In this document: positions 12,701-24,267 of the stretch, in pieces
Layout of the letters: every line of letters begins with the position of its first letter
Position numbering within the stretch: the first letter of the stretch is position 1
NCBI GenBank assembly: GCA_039881145.1
Contig: JAYKKI010000027.1
Coordinates: forward strand, 20,099,001 to 20,163,000
Length of the DNA: 64,000 bases
Origin: Druceiella hillmani
Taxonomy: Eukaryota > Arthropoda > Insecta > Lepidoptera > Hepialidae
Direction of reading: 5' to 3'
Position numbers and translations under genes: made by a program
Notes under the pieces: generated by a model
What the model was told of the DNA's origin: nothing
The model's database searches: none
What the model saw: the letters and a program-made list of their open reading frames with translations, nothing else

Positions 12701-15700
12701 GAATGCAATGCCTCCCTTTGTGAAAATTTAACACTGTGAATGCAATGCCTCCCTTTGTGAAAATTTAACACTGAATGCAATGCCTCCCTTTGTGAAGATT
12801 TAACACTGTGAATGCAATGCCTCCTTTTGTGAAAATTTAACACTGTGAATGCAATGCCTCCCTTTGTGAAGATTTAACACTGTGAATGCAATGCCTCCCT
12901 TTGTGAAAATTTAACACTGTGAATGCAATGCCTCCCTTTGTGAAGATTTAACACTGTGAATGCAATGCCTCCCTTTGGGAAAATTTAACACTGAATGCAA
13001 TGCCTCCCTTTGTGAAAATTTAACACTGTGAATGCAATGCCTCCTTTTGTGAAAATCCTCATGCGCTCTTGTCAGTTCATCACCACAGTGCTTTTAAATT
13101 TCTAACTAGCGACATTTATGTGAATAATATATTATTAATTGTTCTTAATATTTATTTCTAATTGGTACTTAAAAAGCTATTTCTAATTAATAATGGTAAA
13201 TATAAAATAAAGATTTGTAATTTTTAATTTGTTGGGAGCGTTCACTTTTATATACTGACTCAAATAGTCTGATTTTCAGTAGAAAACAGTTCATAACGTA
13301 TAATTTATAATAATAAGCAATATAAAGTGATAAAATGTTTTTATTTTTTTTTATTGTCTACAATACTTATATATATTGTCTTAATGTAGCTATAGTTGAA
13401 AAGTTAACTTAATACATCCGGTGCACAATTCCCTTCATTTGTATTGTTATTCGTCATTAACTGTTATAAACATTTTATATATTGAGAAGATTGCTGACGT
13501 GGTAGACAGTTAAAAATCTGGAAGAGATGAAAATAATAAATTTACGCTGGACATAAAATTACAGTAGAAATATTCATAACCATTCAGTCATATAGATAAA
13601 CTGACTTGTGAATCTTTTGATTTATAGAATCCAATATTACAACTACATGTACATTGTCGATAATGGGGATGTGAAACATGTTTATCAAAGCACAGACTAT
13701 TTTAAAATCTGGAAATAAGTTCCATAAAATAAGTGGTTTTAAATTAATCTTAGTGTAAAACTTTATAGTTACACTTAACTCGCCAATTTTTTGGACAGGT
13801 TTTGTATCTCAAATTCGCACGATTCGTGGACTGGTACGGAATCCTCTATCAAGAATCACAACATCATTTCCTTCAAAAAATCAGTTAAAGATGCCGTTTT
13901 CTTTATTAACGGCGTAAACGTCAATGATGTTTACGTTAGCTAGCATAATGCAGCTCATTCCTCTCTCCCCTCTCATCCCAGGCCCTCCTCTACTCTCTAA
14001 TATCCAATGACGGGTGGAATGCGGCACTTTAGTATCGCCATAACTTTTTTCTCACAGCCATTTGAAATTAGCTGCCATAATAATTATTGCAGCGAATTTA
14101 AAAAATAGCTTCCTAATGACACATGTATTGTTCTTATTGATTCTTAGACCATACATTTTTGCTGATTCTCCATTAAAAAAATATTCTTCACCATTAATAG
14201 GATACTGTTTTCAAGAGCTAAATGGAGTGTTTGGCATAAATGGTTTGTTTGGCATAGTTTTAATCGAAACAAAATATTTTGTGGACGCAACAGACCATGT
14301 ATTTTGTTGAAATACAACTAATATTTACTTCCAACCGCTAAGATTTTCACTGACAAGTAGATTTAGATGGTCATCAGATAACACTTATTGGTTTGCTGTG
14401 CTACTTTCACTCAGTTGTGGTAATTTAGATAAGTTTATTTTTAGAAGTATTAGGCTGCTAATGGCATCCTGTGATTTATTTAGATTAGAATAGACCCATT
14501 TTATGAATTCACTGACTAATTGAAGCTAGAGTGTAGATGGTGGTTCACAATGTTGTGAAAAATTACATTTTTATCATGACCACAGCGTTGTCAAATGGAA
14601 AGACACAATGAGCACTACGATCGGCAACTGGAAATTACCTTGATGACTTAGCTGCACCTATGAGGATATTTATAGACAGGATATAAAAAAGAAAAATTCT
14701 ATATAAATATTCTTTAATATAAGTGTTTTCGCTGATTATGTACTGTCCATTTTAAGAAATTCGCAAATGCCTTGAAAAATTTGTTGTTTGGCATACAATT
14801 TGGCAAAAAGCTGACACAATTTTGGAAAGAGCAAAATTCCATGTGCATCAAATTTGATTCCATATCACGCTCCAATTTTAACTATAATAAATTATGTTAA
14901 CATTTTTTTTTTATCAGAAATTATAAAGGCACTAAATAGTTTACAAATCAGAAATTTTTTGATAACATTCTGCAGCCACCACTCATTCAGTACTATCTTT
15001 GCAATAATATACAAAAACAATATATCACCAATAAATATATACTGAGAGTATAGCCAAATTATATTAATAATATTTTTGTGAAGTTTGTTCACTCGGAAGT
15101 AGTATGTGACAACAGATTGCCGTTTCCTAAAAATATGTCTAGTTAAGATTTAAATGAGATTGTTTTAGGTAGATTTTGCTAATGAAGCAAATGTGAAAAA
15201 TTAAATTTAGGATTGTTGAGGTCAGCCATTATACAATTTAAATAAATTGGAAACAATGTAATAAAATGTTATTGACAATTGATAATATCTTAATTGTGGA
15301 CTTGAGATAATTATCTCAATGTTTTTTTTTATAACAGGAATAAGTAAGGGAATAATATAAAATGATACACTTAAGTTGGTTTATTGTTAACTTAAGTCCG
15401 TCATATGACATTATTTATAAAAAAATAGTATATTTCCAATTCATGCAGAAAATAATTTAGAAAACGTAAGTGGATATTTACATCTTTCTTTTAAGATTAT
15501 TGAGTTCTGTCTATCTATACTTTCACACTGTTCCTCACCTTTGCAGAAAAATTCAACGTAACCTCTATTATTATTGCTCACAAAAAATAAGTTTGAATCT
15601 GGCACCTCTAATTCATCTTCGTCTATTTTATATATAGTATATAACTGACAAAAATAACAAAGAAAAAACAAGCCCTAGATGGCTTGTAGTCAATTGGCTG

Positions 15701-16342
15701 CTGTATGCAAATATTTAAATCTTAACTTCATCAGCTAACAACAGCTGAACACGATCACACATAATTTTTTATACAAGTTACCTATATCATTTTGTCATAA
15801 TGCTGATTCGAATTGCATATGACTGTATATTTTTTTACTATTGACAAGCCAATTTTGAAAGTATCTGAATGTAATATAACTGACTGTAATATAACCTAAC
15901 CTAACTCTATAAGAACATTTATATTTACCTAAAGTTTTACGTCACACCTCAATGGCATTTCAATATATTGATATACTAAATAATTATAGCTAAATTCTAT
16001 GATTATACTAATAAATATTTTCTATAGCATTATATAAACTTTTTGTGTTATAACATTTTGTGTAAAATTTCATTTTTTTATATTACAGAGAGAAGACCAA
16101 ATAAAATAATGAGTCCGAGGCAAAAAGATAATATTTACCCATCTAAACCACAATCAGTTGATCACACCACAGTAGTGAATGTGATCAATACACGAAGGCA
16201 AGTTTTTTTCAGACCACCTATAGATTCACCATATTTTTATCTGACAAATAACAGGATGCAAGCCACAGATACTCGGAATAATGACAGGGTAAATTCTACT
16301 GAAGTAATGGAAAGAAATACGCAAAGAACGAATCAGCAATAA
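609..16342 (+). CDS. DDX18: DDX18/Has1-type DEAD-box RNA helicase, 3' part of gene (partial, spliced)
   Basis: C-terminal part of an ATP-dependent RNA helicase; earlier exons lie upstream of the window. Joining 609-776, 2952-3129 and 16089-16342 gives an open frame with matching splice phases (0, then 1). The first exon carries helicase motif VI (HRVGRTAR) followed by GHAALLLRPEEVDFIEHLKEA, close in pattern to DDX18/Has1 proteins (GHALLILRPEE...FLRYLK). The second exon carries the C-terminal extension (DUF4217): LEKLINK, a QEALQGYIRAF block, then KSFGFSTPPEVD, which again fits DDX18 better than DDX10 or DDX31. Has1/DDX18 is a nucleolar helicase of 60S ribosomal subunit assembly (pitchoune in Drosophila). 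The introns are packed with repeats. The link to the far last exon is inferred from phase and a downstream poly(A) signal, so the true 3' end is less certain than the family call. Confidence 0.8.
777..1988 (+). other. Helicase intron; flank of the piggyBac relic
   Basis: No exon seen. A direct repeat of about 33 bp containing atggcaacgttcagtaaaat occurs at 1706-1739 and 1891-1924, 185 bp apart, and probably belongs to the subterminal part of the adjacent piggyBac relic. Confidence 0.5.
1989..2526 (-). pseudogene. piggyBac-type transposase, N-terminal fragment (broken)
   Basis: Read on the minus strand, an acidic Ser/Asp/Glu-rich N-terminus from 2526 (SELESDNESDSEDIP) is followed, after a frameshift near 2300, by the piggyBac domain start. 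It has FMDCLGVTSN, DDFFQYLIDESNRYRYQN, then EVKKFLGLIILMGQVRK, which matches the pattern (F..d..f..iv.eTNRYa ... E...flGi.i.MG) of DDE_Tnp_1_7 proteins. The catalytic Asp region is missing. The fragment sits within a helicase intron in antisense orientation and is clearly dead. Terminal repeats were not identified with confidence. Confidence 0.75.
2952..3129 (+). CDS. DDX18: DDX18-like exon with C-terminal extension (DUF4217)
   Basis: Exon of 178 nt. The acceptor is ttttttcag ending at 2951, preceded by a T-rich tract. It starts in phase 0, matching the donor at 777. The donor gtatcc at 3130 leaves one base (phase 1). It encodes LEKLINKDDG, QEALQGYIRAFE and SFGFSTPPEVD, the usual order of the Has1/DDX18 C-terminal extension. 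If the donor is not used, the frame runs only four more codons to a TAG at 3141. Confidence 0.85.
3141..3170 (+). terminator. Alternative helicase 3' end: in-frame TAG and AATAAA
   Basis: Reading through the donor at 3130 meets TAG at 3141-3143 after the codons S-I-L-F, and AATAAA follows at 3165-3170. This would end the protein right after the conserved PPEVDI block, as an alternative to the 13-kb splice to 16089. Confidence 0.35.
4393..4433 (-). ncRNA. Hammerhead-like motif, left arm of foldback copy 1
   Basis: Mirror image of the motif at 4480-4520, with core and stems unchanged. Both arms of this copy therefore carry the motif in opposite, divergent orientations. Confidence 0.35.
4480..4520 (+). 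ncRNA. Hammerhead-ribozyme-like motif, right arm of foldback copy 1
   Basis: The RNA can be folded as a type I hammerhead. Stem I is CCAC (4480-4483) with GTGG (4517-4520). The core is CTGAAGA (4484-4490, fits CUGANGA). Stem II is GTTGT/ACAAC with loop AAT (4492-4504). Core GAAA follows, then stem III ACC-TA-GGT, and the cleavage triplet GTC ends at 4516. One extra T (4491) lies between the core and stem II, and stem I is only 4 bp before a mismatch, so activity is uncertain. Hammerheads are known in Penelope-like elements and retrozymes. Confidence 0.4.
5756..5819. repeat. 64-bp perfect palindrome
   Basis: The sequence is its own reverse complement over 64 bp, centred between 5787 and 5788 (core gaacaattgttc). 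Inside each half is a smaller palindrome, atccataattatggat. There is no spacer, so it could extrude a cruciform. No target duplication or relation to the foldback family is visible. Confidence 0.9.
10907..11565. mobile_element. piggyBac-type non-autonomous element, copy 1
   Basis: Flanked on both sides by TTAA (10903-10906 and 11566-11569), the piggyBac target duplication. Inverted ends are CCGTTTTAGTGTCA at left and, reading inward from the right, CCGTTTGAGTGCCA (12 of 14 match). The right end is rich in gagcg/cgctc-like subterminal repeats. A short acidic minus-strand frame (11145-11336) looks like a transposase N-terminus. The rest of the transposase is absent, so this is an internally deleted element. 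Confidence 0.8.
11145..11336 (-). pseudogene. Acidic N-terminal stub of a piggyBac-type transposase
   Basis: A frame of 63 codons starting 230 bp inside the right terminal repeat, rich in Ser, Asp, Glu and Asn (SSCEESDSGSDI, SDSGNSDDNNYF, ADTEDVPDC). Such acidic starts are typical of piggyBac transposases. No DDE domain follows. In copy 2 the same stretch has a deletion that removes codons around the QIL segment. Confidence 0.45.
12653..13056. repeat. 37-bp minisatellite, 11 units
   Basis: Eleven head-to-tail units containing aacactgtgaatgcaatgcc and cctttgtgaa. Nine units are 37 bp and two (starting near 12767 and 12987) are 34 bp because gtg is missing. Two sequence variants alternate in part (gtgaaaa versus gtgaaga). 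There are no spacers, so it is not a CRISPR array. It lies in the 13-kb helicase intron. Confidence 0.95.
16089..16342 (+). CDS. Probable last exon of the DDX18-like gene (low-complexity tail)
   Basis: The acceptor tattacag ends at 16088. The exon completes a phase 1 codon (Lys) and stays open for 84 codons to a TAA at 16340. The product is basic and polar (RRPNKIMSPRQK..., N/T/R-rich end) and has no recognised domain. DDX18 proteins normally end in a short, poorly conserved basic tail, so this is plausible but not diagnostic. Phase agreement with 3129, and AATAAA about 70 nt after the stop, support a terminal exon on the + strand. It could instead belong to an unrecognised gene. Confidence 0.5.
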
Positions 16343-16410
16343 GCTAAACAAAACAGACTATTGGATAATGAAAGTAATAGTGTTGAGATCAATTTTAAAA
16401 TGTTTTACAT

Positions 16411-16416
16411 AATAAA
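16411..16416 (+). terminator. Poly(A) signal AATAAA after the putative last helicase exon
   Basis: AATAAA lies 69 nt downstream of the TAA at 16340-16342, in a typical AT-rich 3' UTR setting. In such AT-rich DNA the hexamer is common, so it only supports the exon call. Confidence 0.45.
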
Positions 16417-16576
16417 ATATTTTAACTAATTGAATTTAGTTAATTTTTTGTCTTAATTATTGCTAAAATCTATAATATTTAGTTAGTATGTACACATTAC
16501 AAGTGTTACAATATTTATCCATGCGAGTAATGCATACAATTTGGTAACTATTTTCATTTGGTTGCAGCATTATTAA

Positions 16577-17226
16577 ACATAATAGTGCTATAGTTTTTTA
16601 CTCATGTATACTTAAAAATGCCAAAGAAATCTTTGGTTTTTGATGTCATTTACCCTTGTCTTGAAAAAAAACTGTATCTCTTCCAAAAATTATCTAATTT
16701 TAAAAATTTTTTCAGTGCTTCTTAATAAAAACTTGTACAAGGATAATAAAATACATAGAAAATTATGGAAATATATATTGTGAACAAAAATTATAACAAA
16801 AATTCAAAATCAAGGTCACATCGTATTTTCGCAGTCTGGTACATCCTCCATATCAGTAAAATAATTGTTATCGTCACTATTATCACTATCACTCAAAATT
16901 ACGCCAAATTGTGAGCGCACCACAATGTCACCCACACTATCACTTTCTTCACAACTTGAAAAATGATCATTTTCATTCGAATTATTTCCGTATTCCGATA
17001 TTATGGGTTAAACATTTTCTTTTCCTGGATCCTTTTTATATTGTAATTACTAATAATATTATAATTTGAACTTTATGTAACACGTAGAAAGATAAAAAAT
17101 TAGCGATACGTGCGAGCGACCTCCCCTGCCGTGCGCTAAACAGCAACTGATTTCACGAGGGCCATCAAGCTCATGGCAAATTTTGTTAGTATGCGCACGA
17201 GCACAATGGCATCGGCACTCAAACGA
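16577..17226. mobile_element. piggyBac-type non-autonomous element, copy 2
   Basis: Same element as 10907-11565 in the same orientation, clearly similar along its whole length, flanked by TTAA (16573-16576 and 17227-17230). The right end (ggcactcaaacg) is well kept and the left end is more diverged. It lies about 230 bp past the putative last helicase exon. Confidence 0.75.
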
Positions 17227-19044
17227 TTAAGTAAAACACAAATAAGTAAAATTTCCGAATTTATAGGATTAGATTAGTGTTAGGACATTAATCTACTCCT
17301 ATTTTTCAGTATAATGCCCATTTCCTATTAAATTAAGTGGAGTGATTTTTTAAATAAATACGTAATGCAATATGAGACGAACTATTATGAATAAATTACT
17401 TTAATGTTTCTTGTTTTGAACCATCTTAATATGTTTGAGCAACACTGAGGTAAATGAGCCGATTAGTAAAAAAATGAAAATAATGCCTTTAAGACCATAT
17501 TTACTATTACTTTACAATTCCAGGTTATGGTTTAAAAATAGGTGAATATATATAAACTTATTTTTAGTACTTAAAAAACATATAATAATGTGACTCAATA
17601 TTTTCTTTAACCTGATATGAATGATGTCTGTATGATTTTGTTCATATGATTTCAGAACATTTTTCTTTGATTTTATAATTTTGGAAACTTATTAAGTACT
17701 TAATATGTATTAGGTAAGTTATAAATATAAGTAAGGTAACTTAATACGTATTTATTTCAAAAAAACACTCAACATAATTTAATATTATTTTGGTAATTAT
17801 CATTTGAGTGTTGTCACTCATTTTGAATAAATATACAGAAGCATCTCAATTTAACTGTATTGTTATTGATCTTGTAAAGACATTAAGGATCGTAAGAAAG
17901 ACGTAAGGGGTCTTTCTTTGCAAAATGAGTGATAACGAATAAAAAACATTTTTTTTAAAAACTGACAAAAAAGGCTGTAATAGGTGCATTAAAATTATGA
18001 ATGAGAAACTTTGTAAACATTTGGATCTAATAAAATAGCTTATAATAGTACATTTTGATGAAAATAATTTTCATAAATAAAAATTTAAGCCAGAAAAATT
18101 GCTATAATGCAAGGGGCAAAATATATTTCAAAGTGATATATGAAAGATATTTAGGTTTTCGATAGTTCTTAAAAAACTATTCAAGATTTTTTACTTATTT
18201 TAAGGTTTCGCTTGCTATTGAAGATTTAGAACCAGTTAAAATCTTATGGACATTTTAGTAAATGAATACACAAATTAAGGCCAGTATTTTTTACTGCAGA
18301 CTGTCTCAAATAAAGATGTAACCATTCACTTTTGAATGAGAAGGCACAGTAATCATAATAAAACATATCTTATAAATATTAATATAAGTAACACATTTAA
18401 TAAAATAAGAATTTCATAGAGTTGTGATAGTGTAGGTAAATATAATAATTTTTAATACCCATTGCTGACACTAATGCTGTTGCCCACACACCACTGCACA
18501 GATTTCTCGGTGTTTACAACATGGCATTCCCCTCTTTTGACATTTTTTCTAATGAACCCTTGTTAACTTATTAAAAGCCAGAAGATAATTAATAGGTAAA
18601 CTAAATGAATATCAGTCTGTTCAAACATTTTAATATTATATTTTATGGCAGTGTTATTTAAATTTTCAAATTTAAAATGAGTGTTGTATTATGCAATTCA
18701 AGTTTTGACTTGACATGACTTTATCTATGTCAAAACTGTGATGTATTTTACACACCAGCTGTAGATGTAAGTATTATTATGTACCACCCAAAATTAATCT
18801 TCAATGTGTGATCAGTTTATTTTGTCATTGATCATGTAACTTTTTCTATAGTATTAATAACCTGAATTATCAAAAATAATTTTTTACTTCACTTTTTCAT
18901 TCATTTCTTTCAAAAAAGTTATGCTTATATTTTTCACCCTGATTGTGTCAAAGTACAAGTGGGCTCTTAAGGATTTATGAATTTGCTATATCAGAAATCA
19001 TTAAGAGTAGTTTTGGACTCTATTTGAGAGAAAATTAAATATTT

Positions 19045-19420
19045 TTAGGGTTCCGTACCTCAAAAATAAAGGATCAGGAACGCATGGAGGTATCAAAAAA
19101 TTAATATCAAATACTTAGGTCTACGGTCCCTTGGAGCTGTAAAAAAATCAAGCTTTTAAGTCAAGGCAATAAAAAAATACGGCTATTTATGTTGCATATA
19201 TTGACATTCGCAAATAAATCAAAACCTATAGGGTATTTCCTGTTGACCTAGAATCATGGAACTTGGCAAGAAGCATGGTCTCACAATATAATTACAGAAA
19301 AAACTCCGAAAATTGTTAATTTGTAGTTATATCACATAAAACATATTTTCATTTTTAAAAATTGAAATTTTGTGAATATTTTAATAGGAATATTATGTAC
19401 CATTAAATGTTTATAAATAT
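19045..19420 (+). repeat. Dispersed repeat, copy A (ggttccgtacct family)
   Basis: Starts with agggttccgtacctcaaaa, a string typical of abundant insect dispersed repeats. It ends with a segment around 19385-19418 (aatattatgtaccattaaat) that recurs near 55278-55312 and, inverted, near 48403-48440. The superfamily is not identified. Confidence 0.5.
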
Positions 19421-19718
19421 TATATAAATGTTTATAATTATAATGTCGTGCTTGACAGGTTTTTTTAATTCATTATTAATTATATTCACGGTTATTTTTC
19501 CTATGTAGGCTCATCTTATATGTCGGTATAGATGTTTCTAAAACAAAATATTACTTTTTTTAAGCTTTTTGTGAGCATAAAAATGATCTGTGTGAAACTG
19601 CATTTTATTTGATTATTATGTAAAGCAAATTAACTTCAAACGTATTGAAGATTTCAAGGATAATCGTGTTATTATTTCTTACCCTCCTAGAATAAACCAC
19701 TTTTAATATAGCTTTCAT

Positions 19719-19720
<2 letters not shown>

Positions 19721-19778
<58 letters not shown>
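19721..19778. repeat. (TA)n microsatellite
   Basis: About 29 uninterrupted TA units. Confidence 0.95.
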
Positions 19779-19780
<2 letters not shown>

Positions 19781-20986
19781 ACAAAATATATAAATTCAAA
19801 ATAAATATTTTAAAATATGTTTAATAATTCATAATTCCAGAGAGATACACACTTTGTTGTATTAATAAATGTATATACGTTTGTAATGTTGACAGAGTAA
19901 ACACTGAAATGTCTGTTGATAATAAATGGTGTGTTGTATGTATTGGAAGATTTTAGTATGTTCTAAGCATAGGAATATCTGTTTTCTTTTCATTGAATAG
20001 TCTAAATAGAATGCGTTGCAGCTGGCACATATATTACACTAAAGCATTTCTTAACACTAACTGTATGTTTATTTTACATTATATTTTAGAACAAACTTCA
20101 TATTTGTCATGTATGTGAAAGAATTTATATATTGAAGTTTTTCGAAGAATTTATATATTACAAGTGATGATGTGCTCATCGATAATGAAAACATGTTGAT
20201 TGATTTCAGCTGGAGAACCAAACACTTCAATATGTGTCCATAGGTTATTTACTGGGAGCAGTAAATATTTTTATGGATAACTTAAAACGATTTAACCACA
20301 GGTTTTGATAACTTAAAACGATTTAACCTTTAGCCTAATTTTGTTTTTCATCATGATAATGAATTTACTTTCATTCCCATGATTTTAATATTGTTCAATG
20401 TGTAAGTTTTCATATATTCTTATACAATGTTCTTTATAATGTTGTATAGGATCTTAGGTGGGTAATACATTATCAATTTTATTTGTGATTTCTAAAGTGG
20501 ATTCCGACATCAGGGTTCTGTGAAATTACATTTGTTTTTAAATCGTTGGATTATATTTGGCTATTAAATCATTGCAAAATTACAAATATTATTTTAGAAT
20601 AGCGCAAAAAATGAAACGAAGTACCCATTACTGTTACATAAAGTATTTAGTGAGAAATTGGCCAAATATATTGTGTGGCTAAATATATTGTGCCTTCAGT
20701 ACATCTATTGAAGAAAATGTTCTGCTCTGCACACCTTTGGAAATCATTACAACTAGGGAAGAAATATTTAAATTCATCTATTGTTACGTGAATAAACACA
20801 AAATTGATTGAACAAAATGTATTGACGTATGTAGTGAGGGGGCAATGCACAGCAATGGTAAAAAATAAAAGGCAGAATATCAAAAACTAAAAAAATTGCA
20901 CCAAGATTTAAAAAACAGTCATTGTATTTTGCATTGTTATATATTATATAATTATATTATAGTAAATATATATTATAGTAAAGGAA

Positions 20987-21395
20987 ATGCCATCTGATTT
21001 AAAGAAAGTTCTTGATGAAGCTGTAAAGATCGTTAATTTCGTGAAAAGTTGTCCCCTCCAATCAAGATTGTTCGAAAAAGTGTGTGAAGAAATAGGTAGT
21101 CAGTATGAATTACTCCTTCTGCGTACTTAATACCGATGGCTTTCCAGAGGCCAACTTTATCTAAATTATATGAACTTTGTGACGAGCTGAAGGTTTTCCA
21201 AATGAGGCAAAACATGTCTGCATCTGTTTTTTGTTGTATTGCATGATGAGCAATGGCTTATAAAATTAGCTTATCTTGCCGAAATTTTTGGAAAGATTAA
21301 CAAAATTACTACATTCTTCTAGGGAAAATCAACAACCCTATTTATTACGAGAGACAAATTATTAGCGTTTAAAAAGAAATCAAATTTTGGATTAC
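20987..21395 (+). pseudogene. hAT (ZBED5-like) transposase fragment
   Basis: From an ATG at 20987 the frame gives MPSDLKKVLDEAVKIVNFVK and LFEKVCEEIGSQYELLLLRT. Then come frame shifts and stops, with YRWLSRGQLYL, DEQWLIKLAYLAEIFGKINK and GKSTTLFITRDKLLAF readable further on. This order (VNFIK, LF..LCEE.G, RWLSRG, WL.KLAYLADIF..LN) is the central part of hAT transposases of the ZBED5/SCAND3-like kind. It is the same domain as in the element at 43464-45871 but not close enough to be a recent copy. Confidence 0.7.
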
Positions 21396-24267
21396 CTACG
21401 TAAGAAAGGACTTATTTCATTTATAATTTTCAAAAAACCTGTTGGAACTACTGAATGAAAAGAGAAATAGTGTTCTGTTATCCTGAAAATTTAGGGACCG
21501 CTGATCTAAAGTAATGAAAACCACTCAAAAAGCCTACATTGCTATAATAATGGTTTATTTCATAAACAGCTTTAATGTCGGAAAAGACATATAAAAAATT
21601 ACAATTAGAAACTGGACATGTACATTAATTTAATCTCATACATGAAATCTTCTTTGGTGACGATAAGAATTTATTTTGAGAAATTTTTGTCAGTAGTTTC
21701 TGTGGCAATGTTTTTGTATTTATTGCGGTAGAGTGTTTTGGCTCCCACTGCTCTGAATACCTTTTAATATATTTGTAAAAAATTTTTAAGGAACTATGTG
21801 CCAACATCGGTGGCCTTGTCTCTCGGAGAATTCAGTGACCAAGAAAAATATTCTTGTCATATGGGTCGTTTTTTTATGCATCATTTCGGAATTTTTATTT
21901 TATTTTAAATCCGATATTACAACGGAGAGTGATGGAATATGATTGATAATTTATTATAGTTTCAAGCAGACAGTTAATTTTTTAATGAATTTCAGAAAGA
22001 AATGAGACAGTTTTCTTAGAGAGAATGCCTTTTCCTATCCCTAATAGAGAAGGAAAAAAAGTAATTCAAACCTAAGAGTTATTAGATAAATAACTGATGT
22101 TTTATTGTGATCAAACATAGTAACATAATAAAAAACAAAAAATAAATTAAACAATATTCAGATAAATTCAGCATTAGCGAAAAATAAAATCTAAAAATGC
22201 ATTTTGACAATTTAATATTTTTTACCTAATTTTACAAAACTGACAGCAATTCAATTGTTATAACTGGAGAATAAATTTCTTTAAAAACACTTCTTATAAC
22301 TGGGGAACAAATTACTTTAACAGCTCTTTAATATCTTCATCAATATAACATGCTCCAATTTTTGGTAATTAAAACTTCGACGAGAAAGTGAACTTAATAT
22401 TTTTGCTGGTTCTTAACTCAACGTCCGATCTACTAAAAGGTGAATACAAATTAGAAAGAATCCATTTATTAGCGGAAACAAGTGTAGCTAATGATTGCTC
22501 GTCTTCTAGGTCTACAGAAGGAGATATAGAATATTTGCAAAGGTTGTGAAACAGCGCAAATAACATTGATTATGTCAGATACTAGGTTATCAATGGTTTT
22601 AGATTTAATCTTTCAACTTATGGTATTAGCTGACAACTAGATGGATTTTGGTACACAGAATTCTCAGATCCTAAAACAACTTAACAAACAGCATTTTAGT
22701 ACTTTTCTGTCAACACTTACGAATGCTTTTTTATCAGCTATTTTCTTTTTCAAATTTAAAAATGTATTAATTTTATGTAATGGTCGGTTAATATGTTCTA
22801 GTAAATTGTAATAACATAAAGAATGAAAATCAATGAATTTTCAAAAATGTTGTTTGGCAATGATTACACAAAAGAAGCTGCATCTTCAAGTAAGCTAACA
22901 AAGATACATGATATGATTTTCAATTAATATATTTCTTTATCAGTTTTTCCAGTGTATTTAAAACCAGCTATGTATTTTAATATAAGTTTGACAAAATTTT
23001 AAAACTTAAAATTTCATTGGAAAGCAACACTTATTAGGGGAATTACCGTACCATATTTACCTATATACTTATAGTCCTAAGTGCTTTAATAATCATGTAA
23101 CACTTTGATAATTTATAATGCAGTGATTGATAAGAAGTTACCTGAAGTGTTCTTTGTTCATAACATGTATATTGACACACTGTTACTCAGTTGTTGGAAA
23201 GAGGGCAAATATATATCATAACTATCTTGAATGCTAAGACATCTAACCATCGTTATAGTTTTCTTACTACCTTATGCTTTTTTAAAGTTCATATTTTATG
23301 AATTTGAAGTTTTACTCCAGACGTGTGGTCTAAAGCACACTCGTTTTTTTTTAAATACTTCAATAATTTTTCATCGTATATTAAAATAAGTTATGAGTTT
23401 TGTGAGCAATTAACGCTCTACGATTTTTGTTCATAATTTGTTATTATATTAGGATCTGGCTGTGTCTGAAAAATTCAAAAAATTATAAAGAATTTAATTA
23501 AAATATTTTTGTCAACGAAAATTTAATTACTTTTGTCATAGTATTGTCAGTTCATGATCACAAGATATTTAGCTGTAAATTTTTGCAAAGCTTACAGATT
23601 TAACGGAATCTCTCAGATCGCAACAACTTAGTAAATTATTAAGGACGTTAACAAAGTTGTCAAAAAAATTTAATGAAAATAACCATGCGGTACGAACCTA
23701 CATTTTATTACATTTTTGCTATACTAATTTTTACAAGATATTTTGTCAAATATCTATAGTAGAAAATATCTACAATTTTAAAGGGATAATGCTTTTTTTG
23801 CCAATAACTAACTAAAGTCAAGGTTTACATGGTTGAGGCAAAAAATTACAATGAAAAAATTGGTGAATTGTAATTAATGGGTTAATTATGATTAACTAAT
23901 AATAGTCCTGAATTAATAATTACTAATTCAGGACTATTATTTCAAATTGAGGGTCTATACCCCTGCAAAACCGCTTCTATCCCATTTCTAGCTCATCACA
24001 TTTTTTATGTAATGGCAATGTACGGATATTCCTCTACGGTTTTATTAATTAAAACACCATAAAAATTGCTTCCATTCCATACAAAATTACATTTTAATTC
24101 AGAGGTTACGCGTAAAACTGCTTCTGTAAAAATCGTAAGTAACAAAAGCACCACTATCGCGACTTGACCAATCGGAGCAAAGCTTCTGTACAAGATTAAA
24201 TGGTGTCTACTTGTTGCGTTGTGTAATCACATTATTTTCCTAATTTTAAAATAGAAAACCATAAAAA
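21396..24267. other. Intergenic stretch, nothing recognised except a hairpin
   Basis: Short frames on the minus strand (21625-21807, 22369-22566) have no recognisable family and no splice context. A perfect 18-bp inverted repeat (23898-23915 with 23924-23941, aataatagtcctgaatta) surrounds an 8-bp spacer. Confidence 0.45.

Larger units (their letters stand above)
3131..16088 (+). other. 13-kb presumed helicase intron, repeat-rich
   Basis: Apart from the elements listed separately, no exon with good coding character and splice sites was found on either strand. A small hairpin repeat is at 3393-3447 (13-bp perfect arms starting aattattataatg). The stretch 10663-10870 is unusually G/A-rich for this window but carries no recognisable coding signal. 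The stretches 5820-10660 and 13057-16050 look like plain AT-rich sequence. Confidence 0.55.
17231..20986. other. Intergenic AT-rich stretch
   Basis: No gene seen on either strand. It holds a dispersed repeat piece near 19045-19420, a (TA)n tract at 19721-19778 and a 30-bp direct duplication at 20276-20330 (gataacttaaaacgatttaa twice). Confidence 0.5.

Noticed and set aside
12653..13056. CRISPR array
   Set aside because: Repeats are head to tail without spacers, in a eukaryotic intron.
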